Source of the DNA: Sequoia sempervirens
Lineage: Eukaryota > Streptophyta > Pinopsida > Cupressales > Cupressaceae
Assembly: GCA_007258455.2 (NCBI GenBank)
Contig: VDFB02252616.1
Location: 119,820,552-119,884,551, forward strand
Direction: 5' to 3'
DNA length: 64,000 nucleotides
The notes under the pieces: model-generated
Database searches by the model: none
The model's input: only the letters and a program-made list of their open reading frames with translations
What the model was told of the DNA's origin: nothing
Shown here: positions 1-9,864 of the stretch, piece by piece
How the letters are laid out: the number at the start of each line of letters is the position of its first letter
Numbering within the stretch: position 1 is the first letter of the stretch
Made by a program: the position numbers and the translations under genes

Positions 1-341
1 TACACAGCAACAAAAAATTGTAGACTAAGAGATAATTTTTTTTTTAATTGAAAGGCATTTCCATAGCAATAGAGTTATTGAGAGAAAATAAAATAGAGAG
101 TTTACTAATGAATTGTAAAAAATAGATTTGTGTATTTTATCTTGAAATTGTTCATTACATTACATTGCACATCTTTCAAACTCAAAGCATTACTTCACAC
201 TACATAACTAATAACTAGATGTTGATAGATGACAAAATTTCAATTACAATATAGTTTTTACAAAGTCAACCTAAGTAGTTATGCAATTACTTCATATTGC
301 ATAACTAATAACTAGGAGCAGCTACCAATTGCATTATCTTG
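1..341. other. AT-rich intergenic sequence, nothing recognised
   Basis: No convincing reading frame, terminal repeat or RNA gene is visible. A phrase resembling cattacttcacactacataactaata recurs in short variants near 190-215 and 285-312, so it may be an old local duplication. Confidence 0.5.
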
Positions 342-885
342 TCATGGAATTCCATGAGACCATATTTCTTTGAGGTATTTTTTTCAAAATGTTCACTACC
401 TTGTCTATGCTACCATATTTTTCATACATATTTTCTAACAAATCATTTTATCAAATAATTCATTGTCTTGTTGATATGGCTAAAATCCTAAAACAAGTGC
501 TTTCAAACAAGCTATGGATGCTTGGAAAAAATCTATCAAATCATAATAGTAAGCAAAAGCATAGACAAGGCAGTGAATTGGTTGAAAAAATTCCTCAATG
601 AAATGTGGTCTCATGGTGATGGAATGCCCTGACAATCCATAGCAATTCGCTTGCCATGGAATTTTTCATGGCATTCCATCAACATGAGACCACATTTCTT
701 TGAGGCATTTTTCCCAAAGTTCATTGCCTTGTCTATGCTACCACATTTTTCATACATGTCTACCAAAGCATTTTATCAAACAGTTCACTACCTTGTTGCT
801 ATGGCTAAAAGCCTAAAATAGGTGATTTCAAAAAAGATATGGATGTTTGGAAAAAATATATCAAAGCATAATAGTAACCAACAAG
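342..885. repeat. Cluster of direct and inverted copies of one ~70-200 bp unit
   Basis: A unit that reads roughly 'ccatgagaccacatttctttgagg ... ccttgtctatgct' occurs in plus orientation from about 342 and again from about 670, each followed by a similar extension to about 565 and 885. Between them, 558-628 is the same unit in reverse, so 558-628 and 670-739 form inverted arms around a loop of about 41 bases. It codes for nothing recognisable. It could be a decayed foldback or MITE-like repeat, or intronic sequence of the neighbouring CTR9 remnant. Confidence 0.6.
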
Positions 886-984
886 CTATGGTCTCATGGT
901 TTTTTTTGGCATGAAAATTAGCATGATTTTATTTGCAAGTTTTAAACGCATTTTTTTGGCAATTTTACTATTTGAAATGGGGAA

Positions 985-1705
985 AAATCTTTGTGGTTAG
1001 TTTTGTACTCTTTTTAATTGTGGGATTCTCACAATTACTGAAAAAGGTGAAAAAGGTAGTGTTCATGAATGAATGAAAAAGATGCGTAGAGCCTTTGAAT
1101 TATACATGTATTGTGCAATGAAATTGAATCATTTAACAAACCATTTTTTCTTCACAGAGCAACATTTTCTTGTGGAATAGTTGACTTAGACAACTCTTGT
1201 TTCAACTGGCCACCCTCTCATGAAATCTCATTCATATTATAATCTTGCATGATCTTATCATAGTAAAGGTGATTAAGACACAACTGGCCACTACTACATG
1301 GAATCAATCAAGGAAAGCTAGAGGCCACAAGATTTTGTAGACAGGTTCAATTGAAACTAGGAGATCTTAAGAGTTCTCTCTCAAATTTTGAAAAGGTTTT
1401 GGAGGTCCACCCTAAGAATTGTGAGAACTTAAAATTTGTAGGCTATATATATGCTCATTTGGAAATTTTAAGAAAGGAAACTCGCATAGATCTACATGAT
1501 GCCCATGCATTTATCCAAATGGGCGAGTTATTAATATCGTCATACCCCAGTGCAACCTTAGATTCTCTTAAGACACCAAAGTTTCTTCTAAAGAAAAGTA
1601 GAGAAGAAGTACCCATTCATTTTTTTAAAAACATTGGGGTTCTTCATTTTGAGCGTGATGAACTAGAGTTGGCTCAACAAACTTTTATGGAGGTATTAGG
1701 AAATG
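985..1705 (+). pseudogene. CTR9: CTR9 pseudogene, tandem copy A
   Basis: CTR9 (ELF8/VIP6 in Arabidopsis) is the TPR scaffold of the nuclear PAF1 transcription-elongation complex. The translated fragments match what I recall of plant CTR9: a block like MEKMHRAFELYP, then LANHFFF, HSYYNLA and SYHSKGD, then LGDLKSSLSNFEKVLEVHP and REEVPIHFFKNIGVLHFE. These are helix pairs of successive TPRs. Several stops and small deletions break the frame, including loss of the few residues before the QVQLKLGDL segment. The longest open stretch is 1351-1761. The sequence runs across what should be several exons without obvious introns, which suggests a processed or captured origin. The copy ends at residues GN (1705) and then jumps into the start of copy B. 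Assignment rests on remembered family sequence; function is certainly lost. Confidence 0.8.
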
Positions 1706-2458
1706 ATGTTTTGCCTCTACACAAATTTTTGTGGTCAGTCTTGTGCATTTTTTACTTGTAGGATTCTCATAGTTAGTGAAAAAGGTAGTGTTCATTAAGG
1801 AATGGAAAATATGCATAGAGCCTTTGAATTATACTCGTATTATGCAATGGCATTGAATCATTTAGCAAACCATTTTTTCTTCATTGCAAGGAAACATTTT
1901 CTTATGGAACAGTTGACTAAGACAACTCTTGTTTTAACTAACAACCCTCTCATGAAATTTCATTCATATTATAATCTTGCATGATCTTATCATAGTAAAG
2001 GTGATTATGACACCACTGGCCACTAGTACATAGCATCACTCAAGGGAAGCTAGAGGCCACAAGATTTTGTGGATAGGTTCAATTGAAGATGAGAGATCTT
2101 AAGAGTTCTCTCTCAAATTTTGAAAAGGTTGTAGAGGTCCACCCTGAGAATTGTGAGAGCTTAAAAGCTATAGGCCATATATATGCTCAGCAAGGGTAGA
2201 CAAAGAAGGCTTTGGAAAATTTAAGAAAGGAAACTCACATAGATCCACATGATTCCCATGCATTTATCAAGATGGGTGAGTTATTAATATCATCAGACCC
2301 TAGTACACCCTTAGATTCTCTTAAGATGCCAAAGTATCTTTTGAAAAAGATTAGAGAAGAAGTACCCATTCAATTGTTAAACAACATTGGGGTTCTTCAT
2401 TTTGAGTGTGATGAACTAGAGTTGGCTCAAAAAAAATTTATGGAGGAATTAGGAAATG
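1706..2458 (+). pseudogene. CTR9: CTR9 pseudogene, tandem copy B
   Basis: This is a second copy of the same roughly 753-bp block, beginning with a T-rich, intron-like lead (ending ttttttacttgtag at about 1760) and then the GSVHEGMEK-type segment, the TPR blocks and ending at the same GN residues as copy A. Open pieces are 1802-1984 and 2212-2487. The 'enlrketridphdshafi' and 'llissdps' TPR segments are closer to the expected protein than in copy A, and the segment around GHIYAQ, absent from A, is partly kept here. Stops occur at several places, so it cannot encode a working protein. Identical junctions in A and B show a tandem duplication within an already rearranged gene fragment. Confidence 0.8.
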
Positions 2459-2762
2459 ATGTTCTACCTCTACATAAATTTTTGTAGTCAGTCTTGTGCA
2501 TTTTTTACTTGTAGGATTCTAATAGATAGTGAAAAAGGTAGTGTTCATGAAGGAATGGAAAAGATGCATAGAGCCTTTGAATTATACCCGTACTATACAA
2601 TGGCATTGAATCATTTAGAAAACCATTTTTTCTTCACTATAGGGCAACATTTTCTTGTGGAACAATTGACTGAGACAAATCTTGTTTCAACTAACCACCC
2701 TCGTGAAATCTCATTCATATTATAATCTTGCATGATCTTATCATAGTAAAGGTGATTATGAC
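2459..2762 (+). pseudogene. CTR9: CTR9 pseudogene, copy C, 5' part (interrupted by RT1)
   Basis: The third copy starts with the same T-rich lead, then open frame 2456-2725 with GSVHEGMEKMHRAFELYP and NHFFF segments. It runs through the SYHSKGDYD codons and stops at 2762, where RT1 begins. The reading resumes at 13382 after the duplicated bases ATGAC: the two halves join as the TPR segment around GDYDT and GHYYM-type residues. Copy C is the only one that goes on past the GN junction into later CTR9 exons, so it is probably the original and A and B are upstream partial duplicates. Confidence 0.82.
2758..2762. repeat. RT1 target-site duplication, left copy (ATGAC)
   Basis: ATGAC directly precedes the TG start of the RT1 LTR and is repeated exactly at 13382-13386 after the CA end of the other LTR. 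Five bases is the usual target duplication for Ty3/gypsy integrases. Confidence 0.95.
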
Positions 2763-3828
2763 TGTGGACATCAAATCTACAAATGGTTAACAATCTTAAC
2801 ATAATATCATCATGTTAGTCCTTTGAAAAACATTAGATTTAACATCCCTATGAAATAACTCCACATGCTAATAATGCAATCAAAGCAAGAAAGATTTAGA
2901 TATATAAATTGAAAGCATATAATAAAACATGGAGAAAATTATATTTCATAGTGGATTGGTGCTATTGTGGAAAATAGCCCTTTCCCAATCCTTGCTTAAG
3001 CTTGATATTGCAAATGATGATGATGGAGTAAGATGATGGGAAAAATTAGTTGTTTTGAAGAGAGTGACTTTACATGAAAGATTGTGGATTTGTGGAGATT
3101 GTGGAGATGAAATGCTAAGATTGTGGAGGATTTGATAAAAGATGAAGCTTCTCATTTATAGATTATTTGGATGAGAGGAATAGCCAAATGGATGAATGTG
3201 GGACAAATATTGGACCAATGAGATGAGGACACTTTTCAACTTGTGAGTGGTTGAGGAGTGTGCAATATTTGAGAAATGTGCCCAAGAGAGGGAAATTTCA
3301 AATTCAAATTTGAGAAAAAATGTTGAGTGGGGGATATGTAAGAGTTTATTAATTGCTTTGTTGGATGTACATCTCGACTTGATTTTGAATTCAAAATTGA
3401 GGGAATATTCCTCAAAGATGCCCTGTTGATGGAAAATGTTGGATTTAATAAATAAATAAATTGATTTATTTGTGCAAGTGGGATTATCTAGAGGATGTGA
3501 TGGATGATTAGGTTAGGCTAATTAGGATTAGGTTAGCTTAATGATGATTAGGATAATTTTGAATTTTATGATTTAAATATTTGATTTATTTAAATCAGAA
3601 AAGGATGGAAAATGCATTTGGATTTTAATTAAATAAAGTTTGGCTTATTTAATTAAAAGGTTGATGATAGGCTTAAATTAAATAAAGTTAATTTATTCAA
3701 TTTAAGTGGATAATCCTTAGAGATTAAATAAACCTGATTTGCTTAATGAATGGATTTAATGAATGTGATTAACTTTATGAGTGGATGAATGTGAACTTGG
3801 TGCATAATGCCAATTTCATGTGTCTACA
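2763..3828 (-). repeat. RT1 3' LTR
   Basis: It begins TGTGGACATC and ends CTACA on the plus strand and matches 12316-13381 along its whole length. In the first ~119 aligned bases I count five differences by eye, so the insertion is not recent. On the minus strand a TATA-like box (TATAAATGAG, 3151-3162) lies mid-LTR, where a promoter would be. The 3' third is rich in TTTAATTAAATAAA-type AT runs, and some phrases (e.g. gtgcaagtgggattatctagaggatg) resemble the RT2 LTR. Confidence 0.95.
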
Positions 3829-3843
3829 TTTTTCCCCTCTTTG
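3829..3843 (-). other. RT1 polypurine tract
   Basis: Plus strand reads TTTTTCCCCTCTTTG directly inside the left LTR; on the minus strand this is CAAAGAGGGGAAAAA. Such a purine run primes plus-strand DNA synthesis next to the 3' LTR. It fixes the element's orientation as minus. RT2 has nearly the same tract. Confidence 0.85.
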
Positions 3844-5159
3844 AAGCAATGTACTTGTTGCATTGGTTCAAAGAATAAATTTTCCGCGATAAAAATTTTA
3901 ATTTTTTTTGATTTTTCGGATGCCCCAGCGGAAAGAAGTACATTGGTACATTGCCCCCTTGAGAGATGGAGCAAAAAGATTCAATCTGAGGGTTGATCTC
4001 GCGATAAAGGGTTCAAGATGGATGGTTATGGATGATGATGCAAATGAGATGGTTTTAAGATGCTTAGAATAACAAATCTATATTATCCTAAACAACTTAA
4101 ATGATGATATGATGTGAGATGGATGAGATTGATGATGTGATATGCTATGATTATGCAATGGATGTTTTATGCAGATGCTTAGACTAACAGATCTATATTA
4201 TGATGATGATGCAAATGCATTGCATGTGAAATGATCGATGTTTCCTATTATGTATGATATGAATGATATGTGGTATGCTAACGGTTTGTGGATGCAAAAT
4301 GGATGCATGATGGATGCAATGGTGATGATGATGTTAGTGCGGAAATGAGATGATGACAAGAGGATCCCACAAGTCCATGATTTGACGAGACTTTATTAGA
4401 GATGGTGATGATGATAGATGATAAATGATGATGATTTGCTTATCAAGGATTGGGATTTTAAAAGGGCTACTTACCTTAAGTTTGATAACACATGTAGATA
4501 CGATGCATCAAGGTATAAAGAACTAGGATGGCATTGTACCTAGTGCGATGGAATTTGACTTGACAAACAAATAGGAGTATTCTTGTTCACACTTGACATA
4601 CGGAAACATTGCTAGGACGTACCTAACAAAGCAAGTATTTGCCAAGTTATTTTACAAGAACATCCAACAAGCACAGCAGACAAAAGATAATGATTGTTGT
4701 CCCATTCCTATCTCTCTAAATCCTTCATTCGAATATCATCAAGAGGTCCTTGGAATGGGCGCAATAAGATAAATCAAAAGAAAAGATCAAGTACGCAAAC
4801 AAGCCAATGTTCTCCATACCTTCAGCCACAGGGATTTGTTTTGATAGGATAAGAATCCAAAGTGATATCCAAAATGATGTCCATTGTCAGAATGATATAT
4901 CCTAGGACATGCATTGTATACGATGATGATGGTTTGATAAGTTGATTGATAGGCTGTTGATATAAGGTCGATTGACATGTCTGAAAATGATCAAGAGTTT
5001 GATTTTGTTTTAAAGATTTGTTGTTTCGATTTTGATTTTACGATTGAAGCTTGCTTTTGTTGATTGCTATGATTGTTTCTATTTGTTTTGCCAAAGGATG
5101 AAGGTGATGATCGGTTTATTATGGATAATTGATTATTGCAGGTGATTGTGAAATGAGAC

Positions 5160-5470
5160 AGATGGATTTTTTTCAAATATTTGGATGTTTTTGGAGTTTC
5201 ACAATATTTTGAGGCTGTTTTTAGTATTTTTCAAGATTTTTCAAATGTTTTGATTTTTGATTTTTTGAATTTTTTTGGATTTTGATGTGATTTCAGATTT
5301 TTGTTGGATTTTTGCGATTTTTTGGATGTTTTTGGATTTTTGTGTTTTTTGAATGTTTTTGGATTTTGATGTTTTTGATGTTTTTTGGATTTTTCGATGT
5401 TTTGGATGTTTTTGGATTTTTCAGATTTTCTCATGTTTTTGGATTTTCACATGATTTTGATGATTTGGAT
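5160..5470. repeat. Low-complexity GGATTTTTGATG-type repeat
   Basis: Degenerate short repeats of 'ttttttggatgtttttgg' type run for about 300 bases. They produce open frames on both strands (Phe-rich on plus, Lys/Ser/Gln-rich on minus) that are compositional artefacts. A shorter version occurs at the matching place in RT2 (about 24910-25030 and 25320-25400). Confidence 0.8.
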
Positions 5471-5542
5471 ATGGATATGTGTGGTGATATCAGTACTCTA
5501 TTTGGGATTTTGTTGAAAACCAAGCTAAGGTTGATCGATCAA

Positions 5543-5700
5543 GTCGATGGATTGATGATGATGATAACATTGTTGAGGATGCACAACAATGCCAGGATAG
5601 TGTTAAGCAACACAAGGATTGATATGTCGATTGGATTGATGATAATAACATTGTTGAGGATGCACAAAAATGCAAGGATAGTGTTAAGCAACACAAGGAT
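5543..5700. repeat. Two-copy tandem repeat, ~84-bp period
   Basis: 5543-5619 and 5627-5700 both run from 'tcgatggattgatgat' or a close variant through 'aacattgttgaggatgcac' and 'gtgttaagcaacacaaggat', with few mismatches. It lies inside RT1's 3' non-coding region, and no coding role is visible. Confidence 0.85.
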
Positions 5701-6730
5701 ATCCTGAGATGATGATTTTTTGTTTGGATTTGATTGATCATGATTGTTAAAGCTTGGTTTGGAACAAAAATTGTTCGAATGATTTGATGTGACGTTGATG
5801 TGCAAACTAGATGCGACTGATATCGATTGTTTTGATTGATGTTTGATGAAAGATGAAGAATGATAAGGAACATCTTGTCAAAATATGCCATGGGCTAGTG
5901 CTTTGGATTTTGGATCACAAATACTTTGATCAATTTGGTTTCACATTTTCCAATGTTCAGATTGCCACATAGGTCGGAGGATATAGATCAAGATTTTTAT
6001 TCTCGAAGCAAGATACAAATATCTCCCCCCATTGTCTAGCAATGTATGAAATGTCATGGATGGATGCTCAAATAAGTGTATGGATGGATGGATACGGTAA
6101 GCATGCAAAGGATGCCAAGGATTATCTTGCAATAAGATAAGGTGTTTGGATAATGAATGCTCATTTGGATAGTGTTTCATAGCTCAGATAATGCTACATA
6201 GGATAGGATTAATGAAAGCGGCCCATGTCAAGAATAATTACCATAATCAAGTGTAAAGTGTACACCAAAATTTGATCAAGATCAAGATAACTGGGATGAT
6301 GGATGTAGATGGATGAAAATGGATTGGATGTATGGTTCATGGGTGAATGGATTTATTATGGATAAGACTGATGGAATATTGGCTTTTATTATGGATGGGA
6401 TGAGATGCTCTCACCTGAAGTGGTGCACGTAGATGCTCAATTCTACACATGATGCCTATTTTCCAGGTTTTCATCATGGTCTTGCCCAAAGTGCCACCGT
6501 AGTGGTTTTCACTAGAGGATGATTTTTCTCTTTACTATTTTCAATCCATTTTCCGATTTTTTGGATTCTCGTATTTTTTTATTTTTTTATTTTTCTATAA
6601 GATTTTAAGCTCATGTTGAATCACCTTATGGTGTCGATGTAGATGCTTCTATCATAATGTGCCATCGGTATCCTGCCTGAAGAAGTTGCTTTGCTAAGAT
6701 ATGTGCACTTGAATGCAACTTTTGGGATTC

Positions 6731-7407
6731 CTAATTTGCTTTGCCGATACCAGAGTTAACTTTGTCTCTGTGCGCACATCGCGATAGAGTGCCTTCAAAA
6801 TCCTTATGATGAAGGGTCGTTGCCAATACATGGTCAATGTGAGAATTGGATATCATTTGTGGAGGCGTGGATGGAGTGTGTTTAGGGATCATAAAAGATG
6901 GATTGGTTGACAATTTGGAATTTTTGACTCTCCAAACTTGGGAAGATGAGTAATGATGGATGGATATGAAAGTGTGTGTGGAATTAGGACCAAATGCTTG
7001 ATACACTTTGTATGTCACTTGAAAAGCTGCTTTTGCTTTTGTGGACATCTTTGATGGATACTTTTCCCTTTTTTATTTTGCCCCATGGTTTCTTTGGCTG
7101 ATGGAGTTTGATAGGGATGATCTTTCTTTGTATTATTTGGTATCCATATGTATTTGATTTGTCCATGATGCTTCTCAGCTTCTTTTTCTTTGATAACATT
7201 CTTCGTACTTCGATTCAAATTTTTCTTTTGATGTTGGTCCCAATTCGTGGATGGGGTGATGGGTGGATGAAGATTCATGACATGGCTGGTTGTAGCATTG
7301 GCAATGGTTTCACCATAAAGATTCTTTGTGCTTTCTATGTTGACGTTTTCTTGAGATGAAGTTGCCCCCAGTATTGTGGAAATCATACCTTCATGCTTTG
7401 ATTTCAC
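6731..7407 (-). pseudogene. RT1 unknown ORF, degraded C-terminal part
   Basis: Frames 7407-7015 (130 aa) and 7048-6731 (105 aa) follow the 385-residue ORF on the same strand after an in-frame stop at about 7480 and at least one frameshift. The residues are Lys-, Asn-, Gln- and Ser-rich, with a basic stretch (STKNVIKEKEAEKHHGQIK). I see no zinc knuckle, aspartic protease motif or YxDD motif. Together with 7480-8637 this suggests one original product of roughly 630 residues. I do not recognise it. Confidence 0.45.
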
Positions 7408-7479
7408 CTATTCTAAAAGATCTTGTTTAGAATGCATTCTCTGATAAATGACCACCATAGGTGACATTGTTTCAATTTG

Positions 7480-8637
7480 CTACTCCGCTAACTCTAGAAT
7501 ATCATGTTTTATCATACCTATTTTCTTGAGTGGATAATGTTGGATATCTTTATTCATGATGTCCTTAGTCTGAATTTGGGACATATCTGATCTTGATGTT
7601 GATAATTCAATTTGACTATAGGAATCAATAATCTGCTCTTTTTGTGTGACAAAATCTTGTTCTAGATGAAGATCATCTACGTGTCCATCTATAGAAAGAA
7701 TCTCATGGGTAGATGGAGGAGTATGCACATCTTGCATAGATAGGAGAGTGTCCATTAGATCATTATAGTATCTTGAAGATACAAATTCTTGATCTTGAAT
7801 GATTTTGGAGTTGTTTTCGACATGCTTTGGGTCAAGTTCTTGACATGGGTCAGTTTCAAAGGATGGATTGCTTACAAAGGGTTCTTGGATGTCACCATTA
7901 GGAATGGGGAATGGCTCAATATCCTCTTGATATTTGAGTGGACTTGGATCAAGTGTCAAGTTGAGGATTCCTTCAGTATTTGTAACCATGAGGTCAAAGG
8001 GTGTCAACATGTCTTGGAACAAACCATTGCTAGACCTTGGTGAAAGATGTTGATCATGCTTTGGGATAAATTCTTGAGATATGTCCTCCAACTCATAAGG
8101 TGATGTCGAGACATTTTCAACATGATCATAGGTCAACAGATCATGCATTATGTCAATAGGATAAAATAATCCTAACACTTCTTGAAATAGATCACTAAAA
8201 AGTGGCTCTTGATGTATGGTGCATTGATCATCGGATGGGGTGGAAACATCTTCAAAGTGATCATCGATGGAGAGATCTTGATCATTGTTTTCAACAATTG
8301 TGGTGGAGGGACTTCCAATGTCTTCAACCATAGGATCAAATGATGTTGATGTTTCTTGAATTGGATCATTGTTGGTTGGTAGATTTTGATCATGATTGAA
8401 AAGTGACTCTTGACATATGTTGACTTGATCTTCAGATGAGATAGAAACATCTTCAATGTGCTCTTTGATGGATAGATCTTGATCATTGCTTTCAAAAATT
8501 GTGGTGGGGAAATTGTCAATGCTATCACCAGTTGTTGAATGTTCATCGTTATCCCCAATAGTTATCATTTTTTGTGTTTGTTCTTGTGTTTGTTGGGTAG
8601 GTTGAGAGGCTTGGGCAGCTTGAGAGACTTTTTGCAC
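7480..8637 (-). CDS. RT1 unknown ORF with acidic internal repeats (385 aa)
   Basis: This is the longest open frame in RT1, on the element's coding strand. The N-terminus (residues 1-25) is Gln-rich. Residues 43-86 and 109-150 are two copies of a block with the shared motif NDQDLSI..H.EDVS....DQ..I.QE.LF, and residues about 160-205 hold a weaker third copy. The rest is strongly acidic (Asp, Glu) and Ser/Thr-rich, with no predicted membrane segment and no catalytic motif I know. It occupies the place where protease and pol lie in RT2. It could be a fast-evolving gag tail, a captured host fragment or a novel accessory protein. The start is the first Met in the open frame; the true start may be upstream, fused to the gag-like region. 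It is probably not functional now, because its downstream part is broken. Confidence 0.55.
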   Translation of the reverse strand: MQKVSQAAQASQPTQQTQEQTQKMITIGDNDEHSTTGDSIDNFPTTIFESNDQDLSIKEHIEDVSISSEDQVNICQESLFNHDQNLPTNNDPIQETSTSFDPMVEDIGSPSTTIVENNDQDLSIDDHFEDVSTPSDDQCTIHQEPLFSDLFQEVLGLFYPIDIMHDLLTYDHVENVSTSPYELEDISQEFIPKHDQHLSPRSSNGLFQDMLTPFDLMVTNTEGILNLTLDPSPLKYQEDIEPFPIPNGDIQEPFVSNPSFETDPCQELDPKHVENNSKIIQDQEFVSSRYYNDLMDTLLSMQDVHTPPSTHEILSIDGHVDDLHLEQDFVTQKEQIIDSYSQIELSTSRSDMSQIQTKDIMNKDIQHYPLKKIGMIKHDILELAE

Positions 8638-8697
8638 TTGTTGAGCTTGTCTTGCTTGTTGTGTGGCTAGATATTGTTGGATGGCCCTTTGGTAGGT

Positions 8698-9864
8698 CTA
8701 GTGAGATTTTAGCGCAATGTTATATTGTCTTGCTACTTTTGGTTGTGGTGGTAGTGGTGGTGGATTTGGGATTGTGTTGGATGTAGTGAAAAGTGGTTGA
8801 GATACAATTGGAGTGATCGTGAGGATTTGAGATATGATGGGTGTGATAGTGATGGTTGGAATGACTGAGGTGATAGGTCCTTGGGAGACCACATTTTGAT
8901 TTGTCAGGATTGATGTTGTCATTTGATTAGATACCCTCTATTGGTGTGATGTCGATGGTATATTTAAAGGATTTGATGTGATGGCTTGATTGGTGTTAGG
9001 TGGATCAATTTGGATGGAGTGATTGGTGCTAGGTAAAGGGGGAAGCCCTAAACCAAGGAATGATGTTGATATGGGTAATGGTGATGGAGATGTCTCTTGG
9101 CGTAATGACTCAACTATTTTGGTAAGTGTAGCAATTTGATCTCACCAAATTTGTTCTTGATTTTGATCTTCACTCCCTTGATATAGTTGATTTGGCTTTT
9201 GTTTAAGCAGATTTGGAGTGTGTACTTGTGATTTTTGAAAGGGATAATGGACAAATTGATTTTGGGCATTGTTCTGACTTGGGATGATGTTCAGATTTGG
9301 CATGATAGGTTGAAATTGAACATTGTTGATGTTTAGAATCACATTGCCTTGACTTGGAGTCGTTAAAATCTTGTTTGGACTTTGACCAATATTTGTATGA
9401 TTTGCAAACATATTTATCCCAAATTTTTCCAAATTCATGTTTGGAAAACTTGTACTTGGTACATTCTTGTTTGGCATGTTGGGATTTTATGAGATGACTT
9501 TGTTTGTTTCAAGGCTCATGCATTGATTGTTCAATTGACAGACTTGTAGGTTTGGATTTAGATCTACCATCAAGAAATGCGTTCCAATATTTGATTTGGG
9601 CATAATCACACTTGTTGTGCCATTGACATTTGTAGAAGGTAATGATCCCATGTATGGATTGTATAAGTGTGAGCTTTGATAATCAATCGGCGTTGTAAGG
9701 CTTTGATAGCTTAGTTGACTTGGATTACTCATGATGTATGGATCAAGTTTGTATTCCATGTTCTTCTTGTGTTTTGACCTTGTTACAAAAGTGACCACTA
9801 AGGTGTTTAGGACCAATGACGATATGAAGGATGAAAAGGGGAAATGAAATGGGTGTTTGAACAT
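8698..9864 (-). pseudogene. RT1 gag-like N-terminal region
   Basis: Three minus-strand frames (9864-9487, 9477-9142, 8922-8698) read end to end with single stops between them. The first contains VTRSKHKKNME, resembling the VQTRSQYKKIMEAN start of RT2 gag. The last contains VVSQGPITS, a Pro-rich run and QYNIAL, which match MVSQGPTTS, a Pro-rich run and SQYNVAL in RT2 (33279-33001). The region between is Asn- and Gln-rich. The core gag homology seen in RT2 at 32140-31217 is absent here, so only the N-terminal part of gag is kept. Confidence 0.6.

Larger units (their letters stand above)
3844..6600 (-). other. RT1 3' non-coding region, shared in part with RT2
   Basis: About 2.8 kb between the unknown ORF and the 3' LTR, full of gatgatg-type words and stops in all frames. 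The block at about 4470-4780 (containing 'gatacgatgcatcaaggtat' and 'cccattcctatctctctaaa') closely matches RT2 at about 24060-24440. The piece at 6470-6540 ('gcccaaagtgccac', 'tggttttcactagagga') matches RT2 near 25685-25745. No protein-coding capacity is convincing. The conservation of non-coding blocks between elements suggests a cis role or simply common descent. Confidence 0.7.

Noticed and set aside
2946..3155. 69-aa minus-strand frame repeated at 12499-12708
   Set aside because: Present twice only because it lies within the duplicated RT1 LTR; position near the LTR promoter and small size argue against coding.
4400..4980. CRISPR-like or tRNA-like structure in the conserved RT1/RT2 block
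   Set aside because: No regularly spaced repeats and no cloverleaf or A/B box pair that I could build; conservation is explained by shared descent of two retroelements.
5312..5707. 131-aa plus-strand frame rich in Phe
   Set aside because: Produced by the ttttttggatg low-complexity run and an 84-bp tandem repeat; antisense to RT1 and without domain features.
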